Assembly (NCBI GenBank): GCA_034440615.1
Contig: JAOTOM010005053.1
Span: forward strand, 592,001-656,000
Direction: 5' to 3'
Length of the DNA: 64,000 bases
Origin: Ashinkailepas kermadecensis
Lineage: Eukaryota > Arthropoda > Thecostraca > Neolepadidae
Below are positions 12,801 through 24,204 of this stretch, one piece after another. Made by a program: the position numbers and the translations under genes. The notes beneath the pieces are model-generated. The model saw nothing but the letters and a program-made list of their open reading frames with translations. It ran no database searches and was not told the origin of the DNA. The first letter of the stretch is position 1. The number at the start of each line of letters is the position of its first letter.

Positions 12801-15800
12801 GAGGGACGCTCTCCTTTGTCGCATGGCTTGCCATGTCTGTCTTTTCCTGGAAGTTCCGGTTTTTCTTTATCAGGTCTGCCCGATTCATCATCTGGACGTC
12901 TAGGCTTTCCCTTCCCCGGCCCAATGGGATTGTCATCTCTCGGTTTATAGTCTTCCGGTTCGCCAGGGAACTGGGATGTATGCAATGTTGTTACCGTAGT
13001 CTTAGTCGTTCGAACACTGTAATCTTCTGGACTTTCAGGGCGATCTTGAACCGGAGATTCATCCCCAGGACGGCTTGGCGTGCCTTTTGATGGCCTCCTG
13101 GGAGAACCGTCCTTGGGAAACACATGAACAGGTTTCTCAGGCTTCCCATCTGAAGGACGCTCCTTTTTATCGCCTGGCCGGCCAGGCCTGTCTTTCCCTG
13201 GTCGTTCCGGTTTTTCTTGATCAGGTCTGTCAGATTGATCATGTGGACGTCTGGGCTTTTCTTTCCCCGGTCCAAGAGGTTTGTCATCTCTCGGCTTGTC
13301 TTCAGGTTCGTCAGGGAACTGGGATGTGTACCGTGTTGTTACCGTGGTTTTAGTTGTTCGAACGCTGTGACCGTCTGGACTTTCATGGCGCTCCCGAACC
13401 GGAGATTCATCCCCAGGACGGCTAGGCGTGCCTTTCGATGGTTTCCTGGGAGAACCGTCTTTTGGGAACACATCTCCAGGTTTCTCGGGCTTCCTATCTG
13501 AGGGACGCTCTCCTTTGTCGCATGGCTTGCCATGTCTGTCTGTCCCTGGACGTTCCGGTTTTTCTTTATCAGGTCTGCCCGATTCATCATCTGGACGTCT
13601 AGGCTTTCCCTTCCCCGGCCCAATGGGTTTGTCATCTCTCGGTTTATAGTCTTCCGGTTCGCCAGGAAACTGGGATGTATACAATGTTGTTACCGTAGTT
13701 TTAGTCGTTCGAACACTGTAATCATCTGGACTTTCAGGGCGATCTTGAACCGGAGATTCATCCCCAGGACGGCTTGGCGTGCCTTTTGATGGTCTCCTGG
13801 GAGAACCGTCCTTGGGAAACACATCAACAGGTTTCTCAGGTTTCCCATCTGAAGGACGCTCCTTTTTATCGCCTGGCCGGCTAGGCCTGTCCTTCCCTGG
13901 ACGTTCCGGTTTTTCTTGATCAGGTCTGTCAGATTGATCATGTGGACGTCTGGGCTTTCCTTTCCCCGGTCCAAGAGGTTTGTCATCTCTCGGCTTGTCT
14001 TCAGGTTCGTCAGGGAACTGGGATGTGTACCGTGTTGTTACCGTGGCTTTAGTTGTTCGAACGCTGTGACCGTCTGGACTTTCAGGGCGATCTCGAACCG
14101 GAGATTCATCCCCAGGACGGCTAGGCGTGCCTTTTGATGGTCTCCTGGGAGAACCATCACCAGGTTTCTCAGGCTTCCCATCTGAAGGACGCTCCTTTGT
14201 ATCGCCTGGCCGGCCAGGCCTGTCTTTCCCTGGACGTTCCGGTTTTTCTTGATCAGGTCTGTCAGATTTATCATGTGGACGTCTGGGCTTTCCTTTCCCC
14301 GGTCCAAGAGGTTTGTCACCTCTCGGCTTGTCTTCAGGTTCGTCAGGGAACTGGGATGTGTACCGTGTTGTTACCGTGGTTTTAGTTGTTCGAACGCTGT
14401 GACCGTCTGGACTTTCAGAGCGATCTCGAACCGGGGATTCATCCCCAGGACGGCTAGGCGTGCCTTTCGATGGTTTCCTGGGAGAACCGTCTTTTGGTAA
14501 CACATCTCCAGGTTTCTCGGGCTTCCTATCTGAGGGACGCTCTCCTTTGTCCCATGGCTTGCCAGGTCTGTCTTTCCCTAGACGTTCCGGTTTTTCTTTA
14601 TCAGGTCTGCCCGATTCATCATCTGTACGTCTAGGCTTTCCCTTCCCCGGCCCAATGGGCTTGTCATCTCTCGGTTTATCGTCTTCCGGTTCGCCAGGGA
14701 ACTGGGATGTATACAATTTTGTTACCGTAGTTTTAGTCGTTCGAACACTGTAATCTTCTGGACTTTCAGGGCGATCTTGAACCGGAGATTCATCCCCAGG
14801 ACGGCTTGGCGTGCCTTTTGATGGTCTCCTGGGAGAACCGTCCTTGGGAAACACATCAACAGGTTTCTCAGGCTTCCCATCTGAAGGACGCTCCCTCTTA
14901 TCGCCTGGCCGGCCAGGCCTGTCTTTCCCTGGACGTTCCGGTTTTTCTTGATCAGGTCTGTCAGATTGATCATGTGGACGTCTGGGCTTTCCTTTCCCCG
15001 GTCCAAGAGGTTTGTCACCTCTCGGCTTGTCTTCAGGTTCGTCAGGGAACTGGGATGTGTACCGTGTTGTTACCGTGGTTTTAGTTGTTCGAACGCTGTG
15101 ACCGTCTGGACTTTCAGAGCGATCTCGAACCGGGGATTCATCCCCAGGACGGCTAGGCGTGCCTTTCGATGGTTTCCTGGGAGAACCGTCTTTTGGTAAC
15201 ACATCTCCAGGTTTCTCGGGCTTCCTATCTGAGGGACGCTCTCCTTTGTCCCATGGCTTGCCAGGTCTGTCTTTCCCTAGACGTTCCGGTTTTTCTTTAT
15301 CAGGTCTGCCCGATTCATCATCTGTACGTCTAGGCTTTCCCTTCCCCGGCCCAATGGGCTTGTCATCTCTCGGTTTATCGTCTTCCGGTTCGCCAGGGAA
15401 CTGGGATGTATACAATTTTGTTACCGTAGTTTTAGTCGTTCGAACACTGTAATCTTCTGGACTTTCAGGGCGATCTTGAACCGGAGATTCATCCCCAGGA
15501 CGGCTTGGCGTGCCTTTTGATGGTCTCCTAGGAGAACCGTCCTTGGGAAACACATCAACAGGTTTCTCAGGCTTCCCATCTGAAGGACGCTCCTTCTTAT
15601 GGCCTGGCCGGCCAGGCCTGTCTTTCCCTGGACGTTCCGGTTTTTCTTGATCAGGTCTGTCAGATTGATCATGTGGACGTCTGGGCTTTCCTTTCCCCGG
15701 TCCAAGAGGTTTGTCATCTCTCGGCTTGTCTTCAGGTTCGTCAGGGAACTGGGATGTGTAACGTGTTGTAACTGTGGTTTTAGTCGTTCGAACATCGTAG

Positions 15801-18800
15801 CCATGTGGACTTTCAGGGCGACCTCGAACCGGAGATTCATCCTCAGGACGGCTAGGCGTGCCTTTTGATGGTCTCCTGGGAGAACCGTCTTTGGGGAACA
15901 CATCTCCGGGCTTCCCAGGCTTCCCTTCAGAAGGACGCCCTTTGCCACCTGGCCGGCCAGGCTTGTCATCACCTGGACGTTCGGTTTTCACTTGGTCAGG
16001 TTTGGCAGATTCATCATCTGGACGCCTAGGCTTTCCCTTTCTGGGTCCAAGGGGTTTGTCATCATCTGGCTTATCATCTTCCGGTTCGTCAGGAAACTGT
16101 GATGTATACCGTGTTGTGACCGTTGTCTTAGTCGCTCGAACGCTGTAACCGTCTGGACTTTCAGGGCGATCTCGAACCGGAGATTTATCTCCAGGACGGC
16201 CGGGAGTGCCTTTTGATGGTCTCCTGGGAGAACCGTCTTTGGGTAACACAGCTCCAGGTTTCCCAGGCTTCCCATCTTGAGGACGCTCTTTTCCCCCTGG
16301 TCGGCCAGGCTTGTCATCCCCTGGACGTTCCGGTTTCTCTTTATCAGGTCTGCCAGATTCATAATCTGGGCGTTTGGGCTTTCCCTCCACGGGCCCAAGA
16401 GGTTTGTCATCTCTCGGCTTGTCGTCTTCCGGCTCGTCAGGGAACTGGGATGTGTACCGTGTTGTTACCGTGGTTTTAGTCGCTCGAACGCTGTAACCGT
16501 CTGGACTTTCAGGGCGATCTCGAACCGGAGATTTATCCCCAGGACGGCCGGGAGTGCCTTTTGATGGTCTCCTGGGAGAACCGTCTTTGGGTAACACAGC
16601 TCCAGGTTTCCCAGGCTTCCCATCTGAAGGGCGCCCTTTTCCCCCTGGCCGGCCAGGTTTGTCATCCACTGGACGTTCCGGTTTCTCTTTATCAGGTCTG
16701 CCAGATTCATCATCTGGACGTCTGGGTATTTCCTTCCTCGGCACAAGAGGTTTGTCATCTCCTGGCTTATCGTCTTCCGGCTCGCCAGGGAACTGGGATG
16801 TGTACCGTGTTGTTTCAGTGGTTTTAGTCGTTCGAACGCTGTAACTGTCTGGACTCTCAGGGCGATCTCGAACCGGAGATTCATCCCTAGGACGGCTAGG
16901 GATGCCTTTTGATGGTCTTTTAGGAGAACCGTCTTTGGGGAACACATCTCCAGGTTTTCCAGGCTTTCTATCTGAAGGACGTCCTTGTTCCCCTGGTCGA
17001 CCAGGCTTGTCATCCCCTGGACGCTTCGGTTGCTCTTTATCAGGTCTGCCAGATGCTTCATCTGGATGTCTGGGCTTCCATTTCCCCGGTCCAAGAGGTT
17101 TGCCATCATCCGGGTAATCGTCTTCGGGTTCGTCAGGCCGATTGGATGTGTACCGTGCTACTGTGGTCTTAGTCGTTCGGACACGGTAACCATGAGGACT
17201 TTCAGGACTTTTATCTGGAGATTCACCTCCAGGACGGTGAGGTCTGTCTTTGGATTGTCTCCTTGGAGAAACGTGTTTGGGAGATACATCTCCGGGTTTC
17301 TCAGGCTTCCGATCTGAGGGATGTCCTCTGTCGACTAGCCGACCAGGCCTGCCATCCCCTGGACGATCCGGCTCGTCATCTTCAGGTCTGCGAGATTCGT
17401 CGCTTGGACGCCTAGGCTTTACACCTCCCGGACGACGAGGCTTGTCATCTTCCGGCTGCGCAGGCCTACCATCCCTCGGTTCGCGAGGGAACTGCGAGGT
17501 GTATCGTGATGACGTCAGAGCTGTTTTCGTTGTTCGCACACTGTAGCCTTCAGGACTTTCAGGGCGATCACTTTCCGGAGACTCACTTCGAGGACGATCA
17601 GGCTTGTCTTTGGATGGTCTCCTGGGAGAACGGTCTTTGGGAGATACACCTCCAGGCTTCCCAGACCTTGAATCTGAAGGACGTTCGGCTCTGTACCCTG
17701 ACCGGCCGAGCTTATCCTCTGAACGTTCCGGTCTCTCGTCATCAGGTCTGCAATCTTCGTCACCTGGGCGTCCGGGCCTTCCCGTACCTGGGCTAAAAGG
17801 TTCGTCATCTCCCGGTTTATCATCTTCTGGTTCGCCAGGGAACTGGGGTGCATAGCGTGTTGTTACTTTGGTTTTAGTCGTTCGAACACTGTAGTCATCT
17901 GGACTTCCAGGGCGATCTCGAACCGGAGATCCTTTCCCAGGACGGCTAGGTGTGCCTTTCGATGGCCTCCCGGGAGAACCATCTTTGGGAGACACATCTC
18001 CAGGTTTTCCAGGCCTGCCATCTGAGGGATGCCTGCCTCCGTCCCCTGGTCGGCCAGGCCTGTCACGCCCTGGACGACCCGGCTTGTCATCTTCAGGTCT
18101 GCTAGATTCATCATCTGGACGCCTAGGCTTTCCGCCACTAGTTTTTTCCTCCCCGGTACGTCCGGATCTATCACTACGCGGTTCTTCAGGGAACTCTTTT
18201 GTGTACCGTGATGTTACCGTGGTCCTGGTCGTTCGGACACTGTAACCATCAGGACTCTCAGAACGATCTCTATCGGGGGACCATTTTTCTGGATGCTCTT
18301 GTCGGTCATCTTCACGAGGTTTGTCGCTTGGAAGCCTGGACTTGTCGTAGGGATGCTTTCCCGACCTATCGGGAGAGCCACCAGGGTGGATTGGTTTGTG
18401 ACTGGCAGGCTGTCGAGGAGATCTGTCGCTGGGAGAAACATCACGCTGGGATACAGGCGGCTGTTTTTCTGCAGATCCGTCGCCTTGTCTCCGTTGTTTG
18501 AGCTTCTCCTGGTCCTGCTGTTTATTTATCTTTGACAGGTAGCGTTCAGTGATGGACGATGTTCGCTTCACCTGCCTGGGCTCGTCACTGGGCACTTCTT
18601 CGGGGCGGCGAGAGGGAGATATTTGCGGCTTACTGGGTTCTGTGCTTTCTGGCTGTCGTGACGTGTCATCAGTGACATAGCGGGTGGTGAGCGCAGTACG
18701 TGTACTACGAGTAGTGCGCTCGCCAGGCTCTACCGGCTCGTCCGAGAGCAACTGCCCGGGGCTCTCCTCAAGTTCTTCTATAGGCTTGCCATCGACATAT

Positions 18801-21800
18801 CTCACCACCCTCCTCGTAACGGTACGTGTGGTGCACGTCGTGGCGTTATCATCATCCTTACGTGTGGTATAGTAACGTGTGGTGAATCGTTCCGGCTCCT
18901 CAAGTTCGTCTCCAGGTTTCGGTACACTTGTCACATAGCGCGTGGTGAAGCGCGGCTCAGCAGTGCGCGTGACGTGGCGCTTTGTCTGCGTGGTAAACTC
19001 GGTATGATAGCGCGGCTCGTTCGGCTCTTCGTCGTCCGGAAATACGATTTCAGTGTAGCTGCGCGGCTGACCTGGCTCATGCGGCTTGAAGATGCGCACC
19101 TGGTCCTTACAATCCAGCACGCGACGGATTTCGATGATGCGTGTGCGGTGCACAGTAGTGCGTATCGACTTCTCAACCATTACGATGCCTCTCTCTATCA
19201 TGTCACGCAGAGTAACGCGCTTATCACCATCTACCAGGCGGCCCCATGGGTCAAGCGTGCCGTTCTCGACCGCTTCCTCCAAGTTCATTAGTCTTCCGCG
19301 CGGTTCATGTGGCTGGCGCAACGTGGCTGAGGTACTGTCAATGATGTGAAGCGTGATACACTGATCGAATGTGATGACTCTGTCAGAGCCAGGGAACACA
19401 AATGTGCCAGACACGGGGTCCAGATAATTTTTGCGAATTATTTCGTCCAAGTACCAACCATGTTCAGGCATCTCTACCTCGAAAGTATCGATCGGCTCTT
19501 CACTCTCTTCGACAGGTCGACTCTGTTCACCGTCCCCCGGCTTGTCGTCTTCACTATGCTGGCGCGTGAAGAACTTGATCTTGCTGCGCACGTCATCCTC
19601 GGGTCGGAGCCGCTTCTTACCAGGGCTGGTGCCGCGTTCGGATGGGTGCTTGGGCGTGCTTACCTGTGTCAGCTTCACTGATCGGAATTCCGGCTCATCT
19701 TCCATCCGTGTTGGCCGCACCCGTGACTCTGTCTCCTCTCTGAGCTGTGGTTTTTTCTTGCGTGGCAACGGCTGTTCGCCTGCTCGAGGGCGGCGCCGAG
19801 GCGCCTCTGGCACTTCGTCATCGATTTCGTAGTAGCGACGAGGTTGGCCCGGCTCTTCCGGATCAAACACGCGGATAATGTCTGGTTCGCCAACAATCTC
19901 GACTATTTCTATTGACCTGACAAGCTTCACCTTTCGACGCCGAACTGCTGCAACCACCATTTTCTTCTCAATAGCCTCCTCCATCGTGTACTGCTTCCCA
20001 CGAACGATATAGCGGCCATGGTGATCCAGTACACCCTTGTCCAGAGCCTCCTCGAGATCCAGGGGCTTCTTTGTGTCGGGATCATCTACATGGGCAGAGT
20101 TCCGGTCAATGATACGCAGCGAGACACACTCCTCGAATGGAATGACGCGGTCCGCCTCTGGGAATGCGAAGATACAGCGGCGCTGGTCGTAGTACTTCAT
20201 TCTGATTACCTCGTCTAGGTACCAGCCATCCTTAGGCATCTCCAACACGGTGGTGGTCTCCTCCTCCTCCTCCTCTTCCACAGCAGGGTCGTCTGGGTGG
20301 CCCGTCTGCCGGCAACGGCGTACCGTTCGCTTCATAACATACTTTCGCACCGTTACTGTCTGGGTGGTTTCCTCTTCACAGGGTCGTCGCACTACACGCT
20401 TATAGATCTTGGTAGTCATCTCTGGCTTATCCTCGATGCTAGAGCGGACGACACGCGTAATGCGTGATGCCTGGTCGGAATCGGGCGTGTCCGGAGATCC
20501 TGGCGCCTCTATACTTAGGCTAGGGCTCATCTCTTTCGACCAGCTGCGTACTCGCTTTGGTGGCGACATGCCGCGGTCGGGTGTAGGCCGTTTTTCACCA
20601 GAGCGCGTCATGTAGGTGCGGTATGTGCGAGTTGTGGTCGAGGTAGCTGGCGGCTGGTACGGCCGCCCCGGCACGTAGTCGGCCGGCACCTCCTCCAGCC
20701 AGCCTTCACGCACCGCCTCACGCAGCGGCACTTTTTGCCCAGTCGACGGTACTATAAAGATGTTGAGTGTCTCGTCGATGTAACCTCGCTGTACCGCGTC
20801 CTCAAAACTGAGTGGCATCGGAGTGCCTTCACCATCCGAAGTCACCGTCACGTATCGCTTGATAGTCTTGGTGACAGTGGCTGTGGTGATAGTGATGTTC
20901 AGCATGCTCTTGAGCAGCGAGGCACCTTCACGGGTGATAAAACGTCGTCGTACAGCCTCCTCAAGGGGCTGAGGCTCCAGGGTGTCGGGGTCCGCCACTT
21001 GGCCGGTCTGCGGATCTAAGCGCGAGCGCATCACCGCTTCAAAGACAGTCAGCTGACGGTCACCGTCCCCGATGCCGATCGGACGTGACAACATCTCGTT
21101 GATCTGGGGCTGAATGTGGCGCTGTGCCACAGCATCGACCAGAGAAAGCGCCCGACCGTTCTTGTCGCGGAACTCGCCAGTGTTGCGATTTACAATGCCC
21201 TTGGTCAGCGCCACATTCAGGCTGACGTAGTCCCCTGTATCCGGGTCCTTAATGCCGTCGATGTCGAAGATGGTCTTGGTTGCGACCGACGTGATGAGAC
21301 CGCGGTTCACAGCCTCGTTGAGAGAAAACACATCCTCCGTTTGTGAGTCACGGAAGCGACCCACAGGCAGCACAACGCCCTCGGCGAACGCTTCGGGCAG
21401 AGTCAGCAGCTGTGCCGTTGCCAAGTTAGTCACGCACTTGAGCTGCGTATCCACAATACCACGACGCACCGCCTCCAGCAGTGGCACGTGCTCCTTCGTC
21501 ACCAGATCGTATATGGTGCCGCTGGTATCGATGCGGCCACCATCATGGATGTCCTTGAGCGTAAGCGGCCGGCACAACATGTACTGTTTCACTGCATCAA
21601 TAAGTAGCATCCGCTTGCGCGTCTTCTTATCGATGAAGCGGCCCTGATCGGGCTTGATGATACCCAGCTTAATGGCTTCAGTAACTGTCATCTTGACGCC
21701 TGTCTCGGTATTCAGCACCTCGTGAATGTTCGGGTTGATAAGGCCGCGCTGTATGGCCTCCTGCAGCTGCAGTCGCTCGCCGTTGTTGCGGTCCTCAAAT

Positions 21801-22538
21801 GTGCCACTCACGTGATCCACGAGACCCTTCTGGACGGCGTCGGCCAGCGACACACCGCACATGCGGGTGTAATCGTGCGACGCCGACAGCAGTCCAGTCT
21901 GGAATGCTTCCGGCAGAGGGCAGCGACGACCAGAATGCGGATCGGTCACCTCTCCGGTGAGCGTGTCCACGTGGCCGGCGACGACCGCCTCCAACAAGGT
22001 CGGCCCCTCACTTACCTGACGCGGCGACGACTGCGGCTCGTCACGCGGCCCCACAAACGCGCTCAGCTGCGGGTCCATCAGGCCGTCCTGCATTGCCTGC
22101 AGCAGCGTCAGCGGCGTGTCAGAGCGGCCGTCGAACACGCCCGACTGCTGGTGCAGCAGCTGACGCAGCGCCGGGTCCAACATGCCGGCGCCCACCGCCT
22201 CATCCACCGAGTGGCGCGTGCCCGTCGCCGGGTGCACGAAGCAGCCGACGCGCGGCAGGAACAGCTGACAGCGCGCCGCCTCGCCCAGAGTCATCGTCTC
22301 CCTGGTCTCCGGGTGGATGACGCCGGGCATGCTGTGCAGCGTGCTGGCCGCCCCGCCCGCCTCAATGCGGTACGAGCGCGTGCGCACCGAACGCGTCACC
22401 GTGCCGCCATCGGCCGGCTCGCTCGTGTACGAGTACGAGGTGGAGACGAGCGGCTCGGAGCCGCCTTCCGTCACCACGGAGGTCTCATAGTTTCCCTCCT
22501 GGTCGGGCTCCATCGAGCTGTGCGTGGACGTGGCATAT
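857..22538 (-). CDS. shot: Giant plakin-repeat exon of a spectraplakin (short stop/MACF1-like), single 21.7-kb exon
   Basis: Spectraplakins link actin, microtubules and, through plakin repeats, intermediate filaments or junctions. Seen: one open frame of about 7,230 codons. Residues about 80-640 hold roughly 18-19 degenerate plakin (plectin) repeats, with a leucine-xx-alanine helix, G-[LI]-[IV]-D turn and D-P-x-T-G loop. Two GWYLDE-containing plakin modules lie near residues 770-880 and 1030-1130. TTRYVT-rich linkers follow, then about 28 charged tandem repeats at about 1420-4700, then several dozen more plakin repeats to the end. No transmembrane segment or signal peptide is apparent. The exon start is placed after a TTACAG acceptor-like site; the frame stays open upstream to a TAA near 22612 and has no upstream ATG. 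The end is placed at AGG|GTAAGG, a donor-like site in phase 0. Fifty codons beyond it, to a stop at 704, do not look plakin-like and are probably intron. Arthropods are thought to carry a single spectraplakin gene, hence the symbol. A stand-alone, epiplakin-like gene is the alternative; its first plausible ATG would be at codon 17 of the frame. Confidence 0.82.
860..8390 (-). other. C-terminal plakin-repeat block (residues about 4720-7235)
   Basis: Several dozen plakin repeats are seen. From about 4740 downwards they are organised in modules of about 150 residues. Each opens with P-[ML]-S-L-x-x-A-[IV] and G-[LM]-Y-[DE]-P-x-[TS]-G, continues with a DPxTxxxxTLxxA repeat and an LIDxxS repeat, and ends with a PLxEAxxxGL[LI] repeat. 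Regular modules suggest growth by intragenic duplication. Confidence 0.8.
4745..6080 (-). repeat. Three-fold intragenic duplication of a plakin-like module
   Basis: Three copies of a roughly 65-residue module occur near 5880-6075, 5285-5485 and 4745-4945. All share MTIEEAI/VTLREAI, then CxLVIPxxGKRI, then ISKKIMSM (SKKTMPL in the third) and a VxLIEEV-like end. They are separated by Pro/Lys/Glu-rich linkers, giving a period of roughly 0.57 kb. Confidence 0.8.
8470..18300 (-). repeat. Coding tandem repeat, about 28 units of 111-117 residues, inside the plakin
   Basis: Each unit contains a TTKTTVTTRYTSQFP-like core, then EPED-rich acid, KPRRP, DRPGRPGDK, SDGKPEKPGDV, PKDGSPRRPSK and RPGDESPVRDRPESP segments. 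Unit lengths are 333, 348 and 351 bp, all multiples of three. In the middle (about 9.9-15.9 kb) units are arranged in 699-bp pairs and 1,032-bp triplets. The outer units (8.5-9.9 and 16-18.3 kb) are more diverged, as expected for an array growing from its centre. Composition predicts an extended, disordered, highly charged spacer. Similar TTRYVT motifs just N-terminal (18.65-19.0 kb) suggest its origin. Confidence 0.92.
20640..22335 (-). other. N-terminal plakin-repeat block (residues about 76-640)
   Basis: About 18-19 repeats of roughly 26-38 residues can be read, for example around the motifs ADAVQKGLVD, EAIQRGLINP, EAVNRGLITS, EAVMRSRLDP and DAVQRGYID, each followed by a turn and a D-P-x-T-G-like loop. 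This is the Plectin-repeat pattern (Pfam PF00681 family). In vertebrate plakins such repeats form globular domains that bind intermediate filaments. Arthropods largely lack cytoplasmic intermediate filaments, so the ligand here is not known. Confidence 0.8.
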
Positions 22539-22552
22539 CTGTAACGTAGAAT
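22539..22552 (-). promoter_or_regulatory. Candidate 3' splice acceptor of the plakin exon
   Basis: Minus strand reads TTCTACGTTACAG followed by the exon at 22538. The pyrimidine tract is modest. Other AGs at the CAAAG just before 22561 and the CTCAG further upstream are also possible, because the frame is open to about 22612. Confidence 0.4.
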
Positions 22553-22561
22553 TGACGTCAC

Positions 22562-23139
22562 TTTGCGATGACAATACTGAGCACTGGGTGGCGACTTGGA
22601 CTCAGGGCGACTTTAATTGTGAGCCAACTATCATCAAAAGTTGGTTCAGCACCCGACGCCCCGCATCCTCGTACACACGTACGGCCATCGACACACACAA
22701 GCACAGCTCCTCTCTGACACACATCCGCACACACCCATGCTTGGCATCTACCCTGATCAACACTTTCAGGTTTCGTTTCAGGGCAGAAGTTCGCCAGGAA
22801 ATAGTTTGCTGCACAAACGTTAGCATCGCAGAACTTCGCAAATGCAAGTGCGTACGTACGCAAGTTCGTACCTAAGGAACGGACCAATTTGCGTTCCATT
22901 TGAAAGGAACGCAAATTGGTAACGCCAAAAGTTCGTTCATTTTAAGATTAACATCGGCAGGATCAAGTCAGCGCGAGGTTAACCAGGGCAAAAGTAAAAA
23001 CTTTAAACGTCGCCTGAACCATCAGGCAGCTGATAACAGATGCGCATGGCAAAAACTTAGAGCACATTTTATTACAGCTGTGCAACGAATACGCATCGCA
23101 GATGTAGGTAACAGATGTAGTAAGATAAGTGCATTATAA
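22562..23139. other. Unique sequence upstream of the exon, with a perfect hairpin
   Basis: No exon is recognised. The stretch contains a 15-bp perfect inverted repeat at 22883-22920 and short CGTACGTACG-type runs near 22850. Confidence 0.5.
22883..22920. repeat. Perfect 15-bp inverted repeat with 8-nt loop
   Basis: Left arm ACCAATTTGCGTTCC (22883-22897) and right arm GGAACGCAAATTGGT (22906-22920) are exact reverse complements around ATTTGAAA. Confidence 0.9.
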
Positions 23140-23660
23140 ATGTATACCGCAGATGTATGTGTACGACATTTCACATGACAGATGCACATGACACGTGCAT
23201 TACAGATGTGTATGGCATGTGTATGGCAGAAGGATGTGCATGGAGTGCATATGAGAGATGTGCATGACGTGTATGAACGCAGACGGCCGATGTGCATGAC
23301 AAATGTGCATCATAGATGCATACACAGATGAGTACATGTTCATGAGAGATAAGTGTGTCCAATGTGCGTAACATGCGTACGACAGATATGTGATATCTGT
23401 GTGTGGATGTGTGACATATGTGTACGACATGCTTGCCATGCGTGTGACATATATGCGAGAAGGATGCCTATGACGTCAAGTTTGGTGCGATGGTTACGGA
23501 CTGATCACGGACTGGTCACGGTTGGTTGGTTATTTGGGTTTAGGGGCGCTTCGACTGCGTTGGCCATACAGCGCCCACGGACTGGTCACGGACTGGCGAC
23601 GGACTCGTCACGGACTCGTCACGGACTCGTCACGGACTGGGTCCGGGTCCGTCCACGGCC
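23140..23660. repeat. Degenerate TG/CA-rich repeats followed by an 11-bp minisatellite
   Basis: From 23140 to about 23470 imperfect GATGTGCATGAC/GTGTATGGCATG motifs recur without fixed period. At about 23492-23645 a clearer array of ACGGACTCGTC/ACGGACTGGTC units (11 bp) is seen, interrupted at 23520-23575. Confidence 0.6.
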
Positions 23661-24204
23661 AGTGTGGCAGTCTACTAGCGGCGACGGCGGCCACTTTCGC
23701 CGGCAGACGCGGCCATCTCGCGATCCTCGCACGTGACCGGCCGCCACCTCTGAGTGAAACTGCCCCCATCGTCCGAACAAGGAATAGAGAAAACAGCATC
23801 GTCATCAGCCGTCCAAACTGGCCGCCAACAGCACAGCACACGCCAACAACACACTGCCGGACGACCGCGTGGGGCAACTGCTCTCACTCTCCCAGCTGCC
23901 AATGAGTTGCCATTCAGACAAGGTGGGAGGCGAAGGTTACCGACACCGTTGGTGTTGTAAATTATGCGCTAGGTTTAAACCGAGAAAAGTGCCGCCGCCA
24001 AGCCTGCAGAATAACCAAAACTGAAGGAAAGTTGGTGTTGCTGTCGTGCCAGTTGGCAATGCAACCATAGTATATGGCATGCAATGCTATCCACCAATGG
24101 ATATATAGAACTACAACAACGGTTCCTCGATGTTTTAGAATCTAATCCTCCAGTAGAAAACAATCACCTTCACACCCCTTCACGTGTCACACAACGACCT
24201 TTAG
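23661..24204. other. Unique sequence, nothing recognised
   Basis: Open frames here are short and show no family motif. No repeat or RNA gene was recognised. Confidence 0.5.

Noticed and set aside
8500..18300. Dozens of plus-strand and second minus-strand frames of 60-210 codons inside the plakin exon
   Set aside because: They are shadows of the tandem coding repeat; they recur at 333/699-bp spacing and have no independent features.
22559..22561. GTG as the true start codon of the giant protein
   Set aside because: The frame is open further upstream and the region looks like a splice acceptor; nuclear genes rarely start at GTG.
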